The position numbers and the translations under genes were made by a program. Below the pieces are notes generated by a model. That model was not told where the DNA came from. It searched no databases and worked only from the letters and a program-made list of their open reading frames with translations. From CAZAKZ01 sp964485695 (GTDB lineage Bacteria; Planctomycetota; JAFGQW01), in NCBI GenBank assembly GCA_964485695.1, contig CAZAKZ010000017.1:1-58065 (forward strand): DNA of 58,065 nucleotides. The letters run 5' to 3'. Below, piece by piece: positions 19,801 through 26,436 of the stretch (within the stretch, counting starts at the first letter, position 1; every line of letters starts with the position of its first letter).

Positions 19801-21687
19801 GGAGACAAGGTGAAGGTGGTCCTCGACCTCGAGGCCCGGGAGGCCGCCTCCTACGTCGTGGTGGAGGATCCGCTGCCGGCCGGCTTCGAGGTCATGGCCG
19901 GATCCGCACATGGGGCCTTCGACCGTTTCGAGCGCCGGGACAACCGGGCCGTCTTCTTCTTCTCGTCCGTCAAGGGAAAGGTGAACGTAACCTACGTGAT
20001 CCGCGCCATACACCCCGGCGCCTACCGCATCCTCCCCACCTTCGCCTCCCCCATGTACGAGCCGGAGATCTGGGGCCGCGCCGCCAGCGCGCCGCTGAAA
20101 GTGGTGGATCCCCGGGACGGGGTCGATATCGCGCGGGCCCGGGCCAAGCCGACCGCGGACGAGCTCTACTACGGCGCCCTCAAGGACCTGGGCAAGAAGC
20201 GCAAGGGTGCGGCCCTGAAGAAGCTCCGGGCCGTGCGGACCTATCGCCTGCGGGACGAGATCCTCGACGAGGTGCTGGCGCACCTGGTGAAGCTGGAGCT
20301 CGGACAGCACCCGAAGAACGCCGTGTCCGCCTTCGAGGAGCTCCAGGAGAGGAATCCGCGGAAGGCGGCCTTTGATCGAGCCACCCGGATCCGATTGGCC
20401 CACGCCTATCACGGCTTGAAAGAGTACGAGCGATCCGCCGGTTTCTATCGCCAGCTCCTCGGGGATTCCTTTCAGGCCGAGAGGGCCCTGGTGTCGAGCT
20501 ACATCGAGCTCGGGAAGCCTGCAAAGGCCCAGGCCGTACTCCTCCAGGTGCTCCGGCGCTACCCCGACGCCAACGAGGTGGTGAGTGCGACCTACCAGCG
20601 CGGACTCCAGTTCGCGGAGATCCGTCAACCGGACCTGAAGCCGGATCCCTACCTCAAGGTGGCTGCTCCCACCATGCGGGTGGAGGCGCTCCGGGAGCTC
20701 AAGGCCTTCACCGGCTTCTATCCCCGCAGTCCCCTTGCCGACGACGCCCAGTATCACGTGGTCAAGCTACTGCAGCAGCTGAAGGTTCACGACCGCGCGG
20801 TGCAGGAAACAAAGCGCTTCTACACCCGCTACCCGAAGAGCCACTGGCTGGACGACGTCATGTTCCTGGAGGTCCAATCCCTTTACGCCGCGGGCCACTA
20901 CGGGGCGTCCCTCGAGGCGGGGCAGACCCTCGTTTCAAGGCGCTTTCCGCGCGAGGACGGGCGCAAGGGAACCATCTGGAGCCCCTGGAGGGACCACACC
21001 CTCTATCTCCACGGCAAGATCAAGCACATCCAGGGCGATCTCAAGACCGCGGTCTCCTACTACCGCCGCGTGGCCGGCAAGTTCGAGGACGCGAGGGACG
21101 CCATGTCCTTCTTCACCCGCACCGAGCTCGAGGTGGAGCCCAGCCGGTCCATGGCCGCGGATCAGATCCCCAATATCGAACTCACCCTGAAGAACATCCG
21201 GTCCGTCCGCGCCAAGATCTACCCCGTGGACCTCAAGGTTCTCTTTGCCGTGCGCAAGAACCTGGTGGGCATCCACGCCATCGATCTCACCGGCATCCCG
21301 GCCGTGGCCACCTTCGAACGGAAGTTCGATCGGCCCCCGGAATACAAGCGGTTCACCAAACAGGTGCGGCTCCCCATCAAGGAAAAGGGCGTCTACCTGG
21401 TGGTCCTCAAGGCCGGAACCCGGGACGCCACCACCATCGTGGTCATGTCCGACCTGGATCTCAAGGTCCAGCGCGTCGGCCGGAAGATCCGGGCCTACGT
21501 GAGCCGGCGGTCCACGGGCATCCCCGTGGCGGGCGCCTTCGTCCGCATCGCCGACGGCCGCCACATCAAGGCCGAAGGGCCCACGGACCCGCGCGGCGTG
21601 TTCGAGGGGCCGAACATCCGAGGAAAGGCTTCCATCGTCGTGGAGCACGAGGGCAGCTTCGCCTTCCACCAGGAGTCGGCGAAGTAG
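13852..21687 (+). CDS. Giant alpha-2-macroglobulin-like protein with TPR arrays
   Basis: 2611 residues. Order: signal peptide (1-24), a TPR array (about 25-520), an MG-like domain (LKVSTRNIEKLSFKAYPLNL), an MG2 domain (YLYTDRPRYRPGHRVQFKG near 710), further MG domains, a bait-like low-complexity stretch (about 1230-1370), the A2M domain (FLPHVETDENG near 1390), the thioester motif PYGCIEQT with Cys1600 and Gln1603, the thioester helical domain (DGGWGWW near 1651), later MG domains, a second TPR array (about 2100-2420) and a final MG-like unit. Bacterial macroglobulins trap proteases in the periplasm through the thioester. The start ATG 13852 follows AAGGAGAAAGAAC. The TPR fusions and the second MG-like unit are unusual. 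Confidence 0.92.
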   Translation: MARRLGLLLLPVFFLFIAWPTLGSDDAHDLFERGRELMADRNYDGAARVLTDLTRRYPGAAEADEAVLLLGKAHLYAGKFDAAVAAFDRLLKDMASSAWAEKARLLLADAYTAQGRHDLASDILRRRLETVEGRAYKVMLAGHYLKVAETAFEGTPSTDPLKKGEKVRDLKKAIRYFSRARDLLREEREEAELTVKIARAHFDDKNPGKTVETLKDFFKRFPDFASPAEVRLLKARAHQNTGQTKKARAEVKDFLRTDGLFLKHPLRPEALQLAAETHFKEGGERAVLKGVSVLAGAIQAYPDHALAETLAFRVGEALYGAGKLKEAIAALTLFRDRYPGSKRAPDAQLHIAEAHHHMKAYEAARSAWRAFIGENPNHPAWASAQRRIVEALYTRAADLRKAEESEEALTAFKAFLAEYPADRLSPKAQVNVAELHEKAERLEAALEAYRIVATRYAGLDRNAAASSQFKRAEILRLKKEDLTRAMEALKDLLKRFPGTGEARKARSLIARLFARSLKVETERVFSLKEAPRLKVSTRNIEKLSFKAYPLNLVEYFKRKHRIDRIESVEVPIIKPAVEWTVEVKGYARFKDIERPVPLDRLKDLAAKGGAFILAVRGEDLETRTLVLLSDLTLVLKKSPRQGLVFVLDEAAGRPASGVDVIMSDGRKIVATGKTDREGVFVKRFGNYVPGLQVLVHRRGHTAHAGGSSRSAYTFGYKTKAYLYTDRPRYRPGHRVQFKGIVRKVVDGVYRTPRNAKTQVKVLDSRGAILLEKEMKVNAFGTLSGEVVVGGAAPLGTYRITARFDKQDFQTTFEVAEYKKPDMFARIKPGRPDYLNGERVEAVLEAGYFFGGPAKRAAVRWRVYRRSFSFDAAAYKDYAWFFEEKKADRKSGGGPGDHVTSGTGVTDDEGRFKFAFDTGDREGDWRYTVVVEVQGRGRSVAYGSTVLFVTERAYYAVVRADKKAYQPKEDIRISLTTVNARHEPVSRTGIVELRRLGRGKQGPTETVAATAPVTTGKDGKGEVKLRAPRGGDYRISYAGKDRRGETTLGQARVAVSGEAEDLRRQARIVAEREIYYAGDRAQVLVNTPRAPAHVLLTFEGERVLDHKVIHLERRSNLLRLEMKGDYAPNVFLRVAIPADHKLYEDEDEVLVFKFLKVKVTPDRTEYRPGDKVKYAIHATDPKGKPVKAEVSLAVVDKSLLEIAPETVKAVKPFFYDQKRRRSVATSSSLSFKYAAATKKVDPDLLGMEARDKFMKEMQSREQLARKAVAASPTPSYAGPTGSVPPRLKNMSKWADAKPGRRVAAEKNKSESAGFFLGRSGKRLERRAHKKGNRPGKDAVMDRLAADREQSEMEDAEPMQDAPFERGYLGYRADEALQAVKVRRRFLDTAAFLPHVETDENGKAEVEVTLPDNLTAWRAKAVGVGGDALVGSGETVCRAVKPLVARIDAPRFLTQGDRVRAASVLHNNTNRSENLEVSFTAEGAKLESPARASTALPPFEAGRLDWDLTAPDPGVVKLTLKAVVSRKDGHSDGMEKAIPTLPFGEHGRMARSATTAESAVIQLTLPDALIPGASRFTLLLSPGYDTVLLDGLDYLGGFPYGCIEQTVSRFLPAVAAASALAKLGIDDPARAARLEKQVRAGLNRLYHMQHPDGGWGWWFRKMRGGAAHCSSDPRMTAYALLGLEVAHKCGYAVDQNVLGRARTLARRLAQKVSGYDLRAALLHALSVGGAASTSDLGRAYRYRDLLTVSGLSRLALAYAALNRPRYAENLVTLLKERALESEGHVRWKYAATGKGAWDRSEIENTAFALMALLRVDPSSRLVEPALAYLMHHRTGRSFRSTKDTAAVILALTDYLVRRNLEQPTFDLVVEVNGKKASEVRIEQGRMADKKRHIFLDASLFKPGANTVHLKKAGPGKIHYAFIADYHGPAESVESRGNLLQVKRCYSPHVDPSAMGEDWVKPGWTVVMEKFRPTKEKKPSLKEVLAGDKVKVVLDLEAREAASYVVVEDPLPAGFEVMAGSAHGAFDRFERRDNRAVFFFSSVKGKVNVTYVIRAIHPGAYRILPTFASPMYEPEIWGRAASAPLKVVDPRDGVDIARARAKPTADELYYGALKDLGKKRKGAALKKLRAVRTYRLRDEILDEVLAHLVKLELGQHPKNAVSAFEELQERNPRKAAFDRATRIRLAHAYHGLKEYERSAGFYRQLLGDSFQAERALVSSYIELGKPAKAQAVLLQVLRRYPDANEVVSATYQRGLQFAEIRQPDLKPDPYLKVAAPTMRVEALRELKAFTGFYPRSPLADDAQYHVVKLLQQLKVHDRAVQETKRFYTRYPKSHWLDDVMFLEVQSLYAAGHYGASLEAGQTLVSRRFPREDGRKGTIWSPWRDHTLYLHGKIKHIQGDLKTAVSYYRRVAGKFEDARDAMSFFTRTELEVEPSRSMAADQIPNIELTLKNIRSVRAKIYPVDLKVLFAVRKNLVGIHAIDLTGIPAVATFERKFDRPPEYKRFTKQVRLPIKEKGVYLVVLKAGTRDATTIVVMSDLDLKVQRVGRKIRAYVSRRSTGIPVAGAFVRIADGRHIKAEGPTDPRGVFEGPNIRGKASIVVEHEGSFAFHQESAK

Positions 21688-21800
21688 TCAGGAAATCGTG
21701 AAACGAACGGGGCCGGCCCAGTGTCGGCTCCTGTCGTTTCTCCGGGAGGGGCTGATAGCGCACCCATCGCTTGCGCGGTCATGAAGACCCGGTATTTCAT
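21688..21800 (-). pseudogene. Truncated RelE/ParE-type toxin remnant
   Basis: The frame starting at ATG 21800 overlaps the antitoxin stop by four bases and reads MKYRVFMTAQA, the usual first strand of RelE/ParE toxins. It then loses similarity. A neighbouring frame continues with ISPSRRNDRSRHWAGPVRF, which resembles the helical segment that normally follows, and stops at 21688. The rest of a toxin of about 95 residues is absent because the macroglobulin-like gene ends at 21687. I read this as a frameshifted 5' fragment left after a deletion. The similarity is short, so confidence is limited. Confidence 0.45.
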
Positions 21801-22096
21801 TTCCTCCGATTCGAAGTCCCCGGTTTCTTCCGGACCCGGTCGAGGCCATCCCGGGCCGGCTGAACACGGTTTTTCCCGACATCCTCCAGGCCCTTGCGGA
21901 TCTTCTGAATGGCCTCCACTTGATCGACGGCGTCCAGTAATTGCTGATATATCCCGGGATCCATGACAACTAGAGAGGCCTTCCCGTTCAGGGTGAGAAC
22001 AATGGGCCTTCCGGATGTCCTGAGTTGCTTCAGGAAGGCCGGTGTGTTTCGTTTGAAATCGGAAAGCGAGTGGATGTCTCGGGTAACATCTATCAT
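21797..22096 (-). CDS. Phd/YefM-family antitoxin
   Basis: 99 residues. The N-terminal DNA-binding part reads MIDVTRDIHSLSDFKRNTPA, followed by FLKQLRTSGRPIVLTLNGKA and VVMDPGIYQQLLDAV, the standard Phd/YefM pattern. The C-terminal tail is basic and probably the toxin-binding part. Start ATG 22096 has GGAGAT upstream on the minus strand; a longer in-frame extension would translate a palindrome and is rejected. The partner toxin gene downstream is only a fragment, so this is probably an orphan that still represses its own promoter. Confidence 0.85.
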   Translation of the reverse strand: MIDVTRDIHSLSDFKRNTPAFLKQLRTSGRPIVLTLNGKASLVVMDPGIYQQLLDAVDQVEAIQKIRKGLEDVGKNRVQPARDGLDRVRKKPGTSNRRK

Positions 22097-22108
22097 GAGC
22101 GGATCTCC

Positions 22109-22145
22109 ATGTAGCATTAAATTTGAACTAAATTTGATGCTACAT
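22109..22145. promoter_or_regulatory. Palindromic operator upstream of the antitoxin
   Basis: Two 16-base arms (22109-22124 and 22130-22145, ATGTAGCATTAAATTT and AAATTTGATGCTACAT) are inverted copies with one mismatch around a five-base centre. The AT-rich palindrome lies 13 bases upstream of the antitoxin start, where Phd/YefM proteins bind to autoregulate. Its function is inferred from position. Confidence 0.6.
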
Positions 22146-22372
22146 GGTTCGTCCTGCAATGTCAATCTCCTCAGGATTTACTGACCTGTCCAGAGAACGA
22201 CCATCCTGTCACCTTGAATGGGATCATCAGGCGATCGGCTGCCAGAAAAGTCGCAATCCGGAGGCGATGGTTACATGGGAAATGCAATTTTTTATTAACT
22301 ATCGGCCGGGTCTGAAGACGGCTGGCGTTCACCCAAACAGACCGTCATCCATACAGCCAAGGATTACTATTC

Positions 22373-22663
22373 ATGAGAACGATCCTGTTTCCCTGCCTGC
22401 TCGTCCTGTGCTTGATCCTCGTCGCGGGGTGCTGTTCAGACAAGTGCTGCGGTTCCTGCTCGTCCGGCGACAAGGCGGCCTGCTCGTGCGACTCGGCGAA
22501 GGGAGTCGAGGCAGCGGCATGTGCGTGCGAGACCCTCAAGGCCGGCGGCACCGGATGGTGCCCGAAATGCGGCGTCGGATTCTCAGAGGGCAAGATGGTC
22601 AAATGCAAGGGTGCCTGCGCTGCCAATCCTGGAGGCCAGCCCTGCAAGCAGTGCGTGAAATAG
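22373..22663 (+). CDS. Small Cys-rich lipoprotein
   Basis: 96 residues. A hydrophobic N-terminus ends in the lipobox LVAGC, so lipid attachment at that Cys is expected. The mature part holds about 16 Cys in pairs and triplets (CCSDKCCGSC, CSCDS, CACE, CPKCG, CKGACA, CKQC). The CPKCG and CKQC pairs could form a zinc ribbon, and the others could bind metal or form disulfides; neither is shown. A lower-GC stretch precedes the gene. No operon partner is apparent, since the next gene starts about 190 bases later. Function unknown. Confidence 0.75.
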   Translation: MRTILFPCLLVLCLILVAGCCSDKCCGSCSSGDKAACSCDSAKGVEAAACACETLKAGGTGWCPKCGVGFSEGKMVKCKGACAANPGGQPCKQCVK

Positions 22664-22856
22664 TCCCACGCCAATTTCTCGTCTCGAATCGGGCCATCCT
22701 GAGCCTGTGAGATTCCTCACGGGTTCGAAAAGGCCCGGTTCACCTCGATATTCTTTCCTGTCGAGACAGCCCCACCCCCGGCATGTACCCGGACATCTGG
22801 AAATTTTCCCATTCCTGAGTACCATCTAGGAAACAAAACTCAGGAGATTCAGGGGA

Positions 22857-25211
22857 ATGGCTATCTTGACGGGGAGAAACCGGACCGCACGGGTCGCGGC
22901 CGCGGGGCTCCCGATATTCCTGCTGCTCTTGTCTTCCTGGAAGGCTGTGGCTCAGCCCGAGGGGGTGAAGTCCGTGCAGCCGGAGAAAATCCTCGAAGAC
23001 CTGAAGAAGGCCCTGACAGCACAGCTGATGCCCGTGAACGCCCGGGCCCGGGCCGCAGCCGAAAGGTTAAAGGCACTCCGGCCCCAGAGCCGCTTCCTGG
23101 TCGGCAACAACGGCGTCTCCCTCCCCCCTGGACCTTCCCTGGAGCGCGTCCAGGTCCTGAAGAAGGAGGTCTCGATCCTGGGCCGCATCGAGGTCTGGAT
23201 GCAGCGGGTGTTTTCCTGCGCCATCGACCGGCAGCTCCTCCTCACGCAGGCGCACTGGAAGGTCGAGGCGCTGGTGGAGGCGAGGCGAAAGCTGAAGCGG
23301 CCCGGTCGCGGACCGCTGGCCCTGGCCGACCGCCTTCTCCCGGCCCTCGTCCGGTACGAGGCCGAGGTCCGGAAGAAGGTGAAGGCCGCCGCGGACCAGG
23401 CCGACGGTTCCAAAGCCGATCTGGATGCATTCCTGCGCCGTAAGAGCCAGGCCGAGAAGGCGCTTCTCGAGGCGAACCAGGCCTGGAAGAAGGAGGTTGA
23501 GCGGCACACCAAGGTTCAGGAGAAGAAGAAGGCCGCCCTGGTCGAGAGGGGCAAGAACCTCAGTGCCCGATACGAACAGCTCCTGGAGGAGCAGGACCTC
23601 ATCGAATCCGAAGAGGCCACCCGACGCCAGACCCTGCGCCGAATCCTGATGGGCCGGAGGTCTTCGGAAAAGGACTCCACCCCGCTCGAAGACCTGTGCG
23701 GAATTGCCTTTGACCGGGCCTCCCTTGTCACGGCCCGGGCGATCCGGAAAGACCTCGTGCACCTGATGGACTGGAAGTGCAAGCACTTCGAGGCCCTGGC
23801 CGCTTTGCACGCGGACCAGGGCCGATACCTGGAAGCGTGCGCTGGCCTCGGTAACCGTCTTCCTTCCGTTTTCGGCCTCGATCCCAGGGAGATCGTCCTG
23901 GCGAAAATGAGAGCCCTCGAAGCCGGCCGCGCCGCCCGGGAGGAACGGCTCCGTCTCGAGAAGGAGAACAAGCGCACGGACGAGACCCTCCTCCTGCTCG
24001 CCGAAGAGGCGAAGGCCCTGAAGAACCGGTACCTGAAGCGAGGTGACCTGGGTGGAATCTTCCGGTCGCCCCTGCCGAGGCGCCGCTTCCATGCTCGTCT
24101 CCTGCCACTGGACGCCTCGAAGGAGATGCGCACGCTTGACCGGAATCTCAGGGCGGCTCACGAGAAGCGGGACTCGGGACGGTGCGAGATCCAGCGCCGG
24201 CGCAAGGAGGCGAGAGATCGCCTCGAAACGGCATTGGGGCTCTGCGAGGCCATGGCCGGACTCCGTGTGGACGCACCGGAGTTCTCGGAGCGAGAGGGGG
24301 CCTTTCTCGAGGCGCGTCAGGAGGTGGCCCACCTCGCCGGCGACTACAATGCCCTCCTGGCCGCGGACGCCGCGGCCGCCCGGCACACCGAGGCCCTGGC
24401 GGCCTCCCTGGCCAGGCTCCTCAACGCATACCGGGTCGAGGACCGGGATTCGGTCGCCTGGAAGCTCGAGAACGTTTGGCTCCCCGAGGCACGGCGCCGG
24501 GCCCGGCAACTCCCGGCTCCGGAAATCCTCCTCTGCATCACGGCCCTGTTGCTTCTCACTGGCACCCTTGCCAGTTGCGTGCGCCGGCCGAGGTGGCTGG
24601 GCGCGGGGGTCCAGGCCTTATGCTTCACGGCCGTATTGGCCTTCCTGATCGCGGGCCTGGTGCAGCAGGGCCCGGCCGGTGGCGTGCTGGCCGCCGGTGG
24701 CGGCATCACCCTGATCCTGCTCCTCGGAAGTCTCCCGGTGAACCTCCTGGCCGGACTGCGGCTCCGTCTCACCGGCCGCGGCGCTGCGGGTGAGATGATC
24801 TGGAATCCTGACCTCCGGGGCCGCGTGGTCCGGCGGGGCCTGATCACCTCGACCCTGACCCTGGACGGAGGTGGCGGCCTTGAGGTGAGGCGGGTCCAGA
24901 ACCGGCTGCTCCTCCGCCCGGGGCCGGAGATTCCGGCTGCGCCGGCTCCATCCGGAACGGAACGACGCGCCCCGGGGCAGACGGACATCCGGTTCCTCGT
25001 CACCCTGGCGAGCGACTGGATGGCGGTGAGGCAGCTCGTCCACGATGTCGCCCGCGGCCACGACCCGCGTTCCAGGGTCCGGTTCCAGGTCCAGAAGGGC
25101 CGGATCTGCCTGACCCTGGAGCTATCCGACGGAGTGGACAGATCCCGGATCCGGGAAGAGGTCCTGCGGGTGCTCCGGTCCGCCCCGTTCGCGCAGCTGG
25201 TGGAGGGGTGA
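22857..25211 (+). CDS. Divergent MscK/MscS-like membrane protein with coiled coil
   Basis: 784 residues. A signal sequence (hydrophobic 14-32) precedes a long Lys/Glu/Arg-rich coiled-coil region (about 45-545), then three hydrophobic segments (about 556-575, 587-605, 607-635). The C-terminal part has GRVVRRGLITSTLTLDGGG and RRVQNRLLLRPG, and a tail FLVTLASDWMAVRQLVHDVA that recalls the MscS beta domain and cytosolic domain. The architecture matches large MscK-type channels with periplasmic coiled coils, but membrane segments are fewer and similarity is weak. The start ATG 22857 has CAGGAG upstream. The functional call is inference; a structural envelope protein is the alternative. Confidence 0.55.
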   Translation: MAILTGRNRTARVAAAGLPIFLLLLSSWKAVAQPEGVKSVQPEKILEDLKKALTAQLMPVNARARAAAERLKALRPQSRFLVGNNGVSLPPGPSLERVQVLKKEVSILGRIEVWMQRVFSCAIDRQLLLTQAHWKVEALVEARRKLKRPGRGPLALADRLLPALVRYEAEVRKKVKAAADQADGSKADLDAFLRRKSQAEKALLEANQAWKKEVERHTKVQEKKKAALVERGKNLSARYEQLLEEQDLIESEEATRRQTLRRILMGRRSSEKDSTPLEDLCGIAFDRASLVTARAIRKDLVHLMDWKCKHFEALAALHADQGRYLEACAGLGNRLPSVFGLDPREIVLAKMRALEAGRAAREERLRLEKENKRTDETLLLLAEEAKALKNRYLKRGDLGGIFRSPLPRRRFHARLLPLDASKEMRTLDRNLRAAHEKRDSGRCEIQRRRKEARDRLETALGLCEAMAGLRVDAPEFSEREGAFLEARQEVAHLAGDYNALLAADAAAARHTEALAASLARLLNAYRVEDRDSVAWKLENVWLPEARRRARQLPAPEILLCITALLLLTGTLASCVRRPRWLGAGVQALCFTAVLAFLIAGLVQQGPAGGVLAAGGGITLILLLGSLPVNLLAGLRLRLTGRGAAGEMIWNPDLRGRVVRRGLITSTLTLDGGGGLEVRRVQNRLLLRPGPEIPAAPAPSGTERRAPGQTDIRFLVTLASDWMAVRQLVHDVARGHDPRSRVRFQVQKGRICLTLELSDGVDRSRIREEVLRVLRSAPFAQLVEG

Positions 25212-25325
25212 CATCGAAGAAGGTGGTTGCGCATCCACCCCTGATTCCCGTACGATGCTCGGGGCGGCATTGCGATCCCGCACGGCCGCCGGGTCTTTTC
25301 CTTCGAGAGTCGAGTGAGGATGAAC

Positions 25326-25922
25326 ATGAAAACCGCTTCCGGTATCCTGCCCATCGCCGCCCTGGCCGCGGCTTGGATCTTCCTCTCCAGCCCGGAGGCC
25401 CGGGGCCAGTCCGCGACCTCCGGTGCCCGCCGCGTACCCGTCTGCACCAGCACCTACCAGATCGATCCCGGCCGCGTCGGCCCCCCCCCGGCCCGGGCCT
25501 CGATCCGGGTGAAGGCGCGATACCGTGCCATTCCCCTGGACGCAAGAACCCTGAAGGCCATCCGCACCCAGCCACGCGCCCGGGCCTTCTTCAACGGCCG
25601 GGTGCTCCGCCGCCTGGTCCAGCTGACCACCGACGTCCCCATCACCTTCGGAAAGACCACCCTCCGGCCCGGCATGTACGACGCCGGCTTCAGCAGCCAG
25701 GGCAAGATGAAGTGGCGGTTCGTGGTGGTGGACCGGTCGGGCAAGGTCCTGGTGAACGAACCCCTCGTCCTCTCCCGCGCCGAGGCGGAGATCCCGTGCT
25801 TGAACCTCTCCCTCATTCCCGCCGGCAAGGAAAGACGCTTCTATCTGGCGGTGCGGTACGGAACCCTACGCGGCCACCTCGCCCTGCAGTGGGTGGAACA
25901 GAAGCCCGCGAAAGGCCCGTGA
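25326..25922 (+). CDS. Secreted protein of unknown function
   Basis: About 198 residues with a signal peptide (hydrophobic core IAALAAAWIFLSS, cleavage near ARGQ). The mature domain contains TFGKTTLRPGMYDAGFSSQG, KWRFVVVDRSGKVLVNEPLV and a closing FYLAVRYGTLRGHLALQW, a beta-sandwich-like pattern recalling DUF2911 proteins (weak). Three in-frame starts lie close together (GTG 25314, ATG 25320, ATG 25326); GTGAGGA suits the last. It starts about 115 bases after the MscK-like gene in the same direction and may be cotranscribed. Confidence 0.7.
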   Translation: MKTASGILPIAALAAAWIFLSSPEARGQSATSGARRVPVCTSTYQIDPGRVGPPPARASIRVKARYRAIPLDARTLKAIRTQPRARAFFNGRVLRRLVQLTTDVPITFGKTTLRPGMYDAGFSSQGKMKWRFVVVDRSGKVLVNEPLVLSRAEAEIPCLNLSLIPAGKERRFYLAVRYGTLRGHLALQWVEQKPAKGP

Positions 25923-26436
25923 GTCGATCACGAACCGGCTGGCCTCACAACCGGTGCCGCTTCTTCGATTGAAATGGCGTGGACGGTGAATGCCGCTGTC
26001 CATGGCCAGCGTGAACTCCAGAAGTGCATGGCCAATCCCAATTCGCCTCCTCAGGACGCCCTGAGCGCGCTGGAGACCGTCTCGATGCCGGCGGTGTCTG
26101 CGACTGCAGACGCCACTCTGGTGCCTACCGCCACCGGGATCTCCAAGAGGGCGGCTGTGTCTGGACCGGATGCGATCGAGGCTGCTCGATGCTCCGGGGC
26201 AGACGGGGGCATTATTGAGGTAGTTGGATCCTCACGATTGCGAGCCGAGTGCCTATCCCACGCTCTGATTATTTCCTGGATCGGGACATCTCCGTGGCAT
26301 GGGGCATCCCACGGTCCTGAGATGTCCCGATCCAGGAAATAATCAGAACGTGGTGGCTCCCCAGGTTCGGTTCTGCCGTATGGAATCCTCGAGGACAACC
26401 TGAAACCGCGCGGCCGCAGCCGATTGCCGGCAGGCC
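25923..26436. other. Non-coding spacer between convergent genes
   Basis: 514 bases with no convincing gene; a 122-codon open frame here lacks protein character. The notable content is the long inverted repeat annotated separately at 26258-26353. The upstream part shows nothing I can name. Confidence 0.5.
26258..26353. repeat. Long inverted repeat, 35-base arms
   Basis: Arms 26265-26292 and 26319-26346 are perfect 28-base inverted copies (outer ends CTGATTATTTCC and GGAAATAATCAG). They extend outward by seven bases with one mismatch (26258-26264, 26347-26353). Inside, CCGTGG (26292-26297) and CCACGG (26309-26314) can also pair. The RNA would form one very stable hairpin with a short loop. It lies between convergent genes, so a two-way terminator is possible, but there is no U-run. 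A MITE-like relic or small RNA is the alternative. Confidence 0.8.

Noticed and set aside
14221..20757. A 2178-codon open frame antisense to the macroglobulin-like gene
   Set aside because: Its composition is Gly/His/Leu/Val-rich without recognisable domains, and the sense strand encodes clear MG, thioester and TPR motifs. High GC at third positions suppresses antisense stops.
25974..26342. A 122-codon open frame in the 26 kb spacer
   Set aside because: It runs through most of the long inverted repeat, has no ribosome site and no domain.
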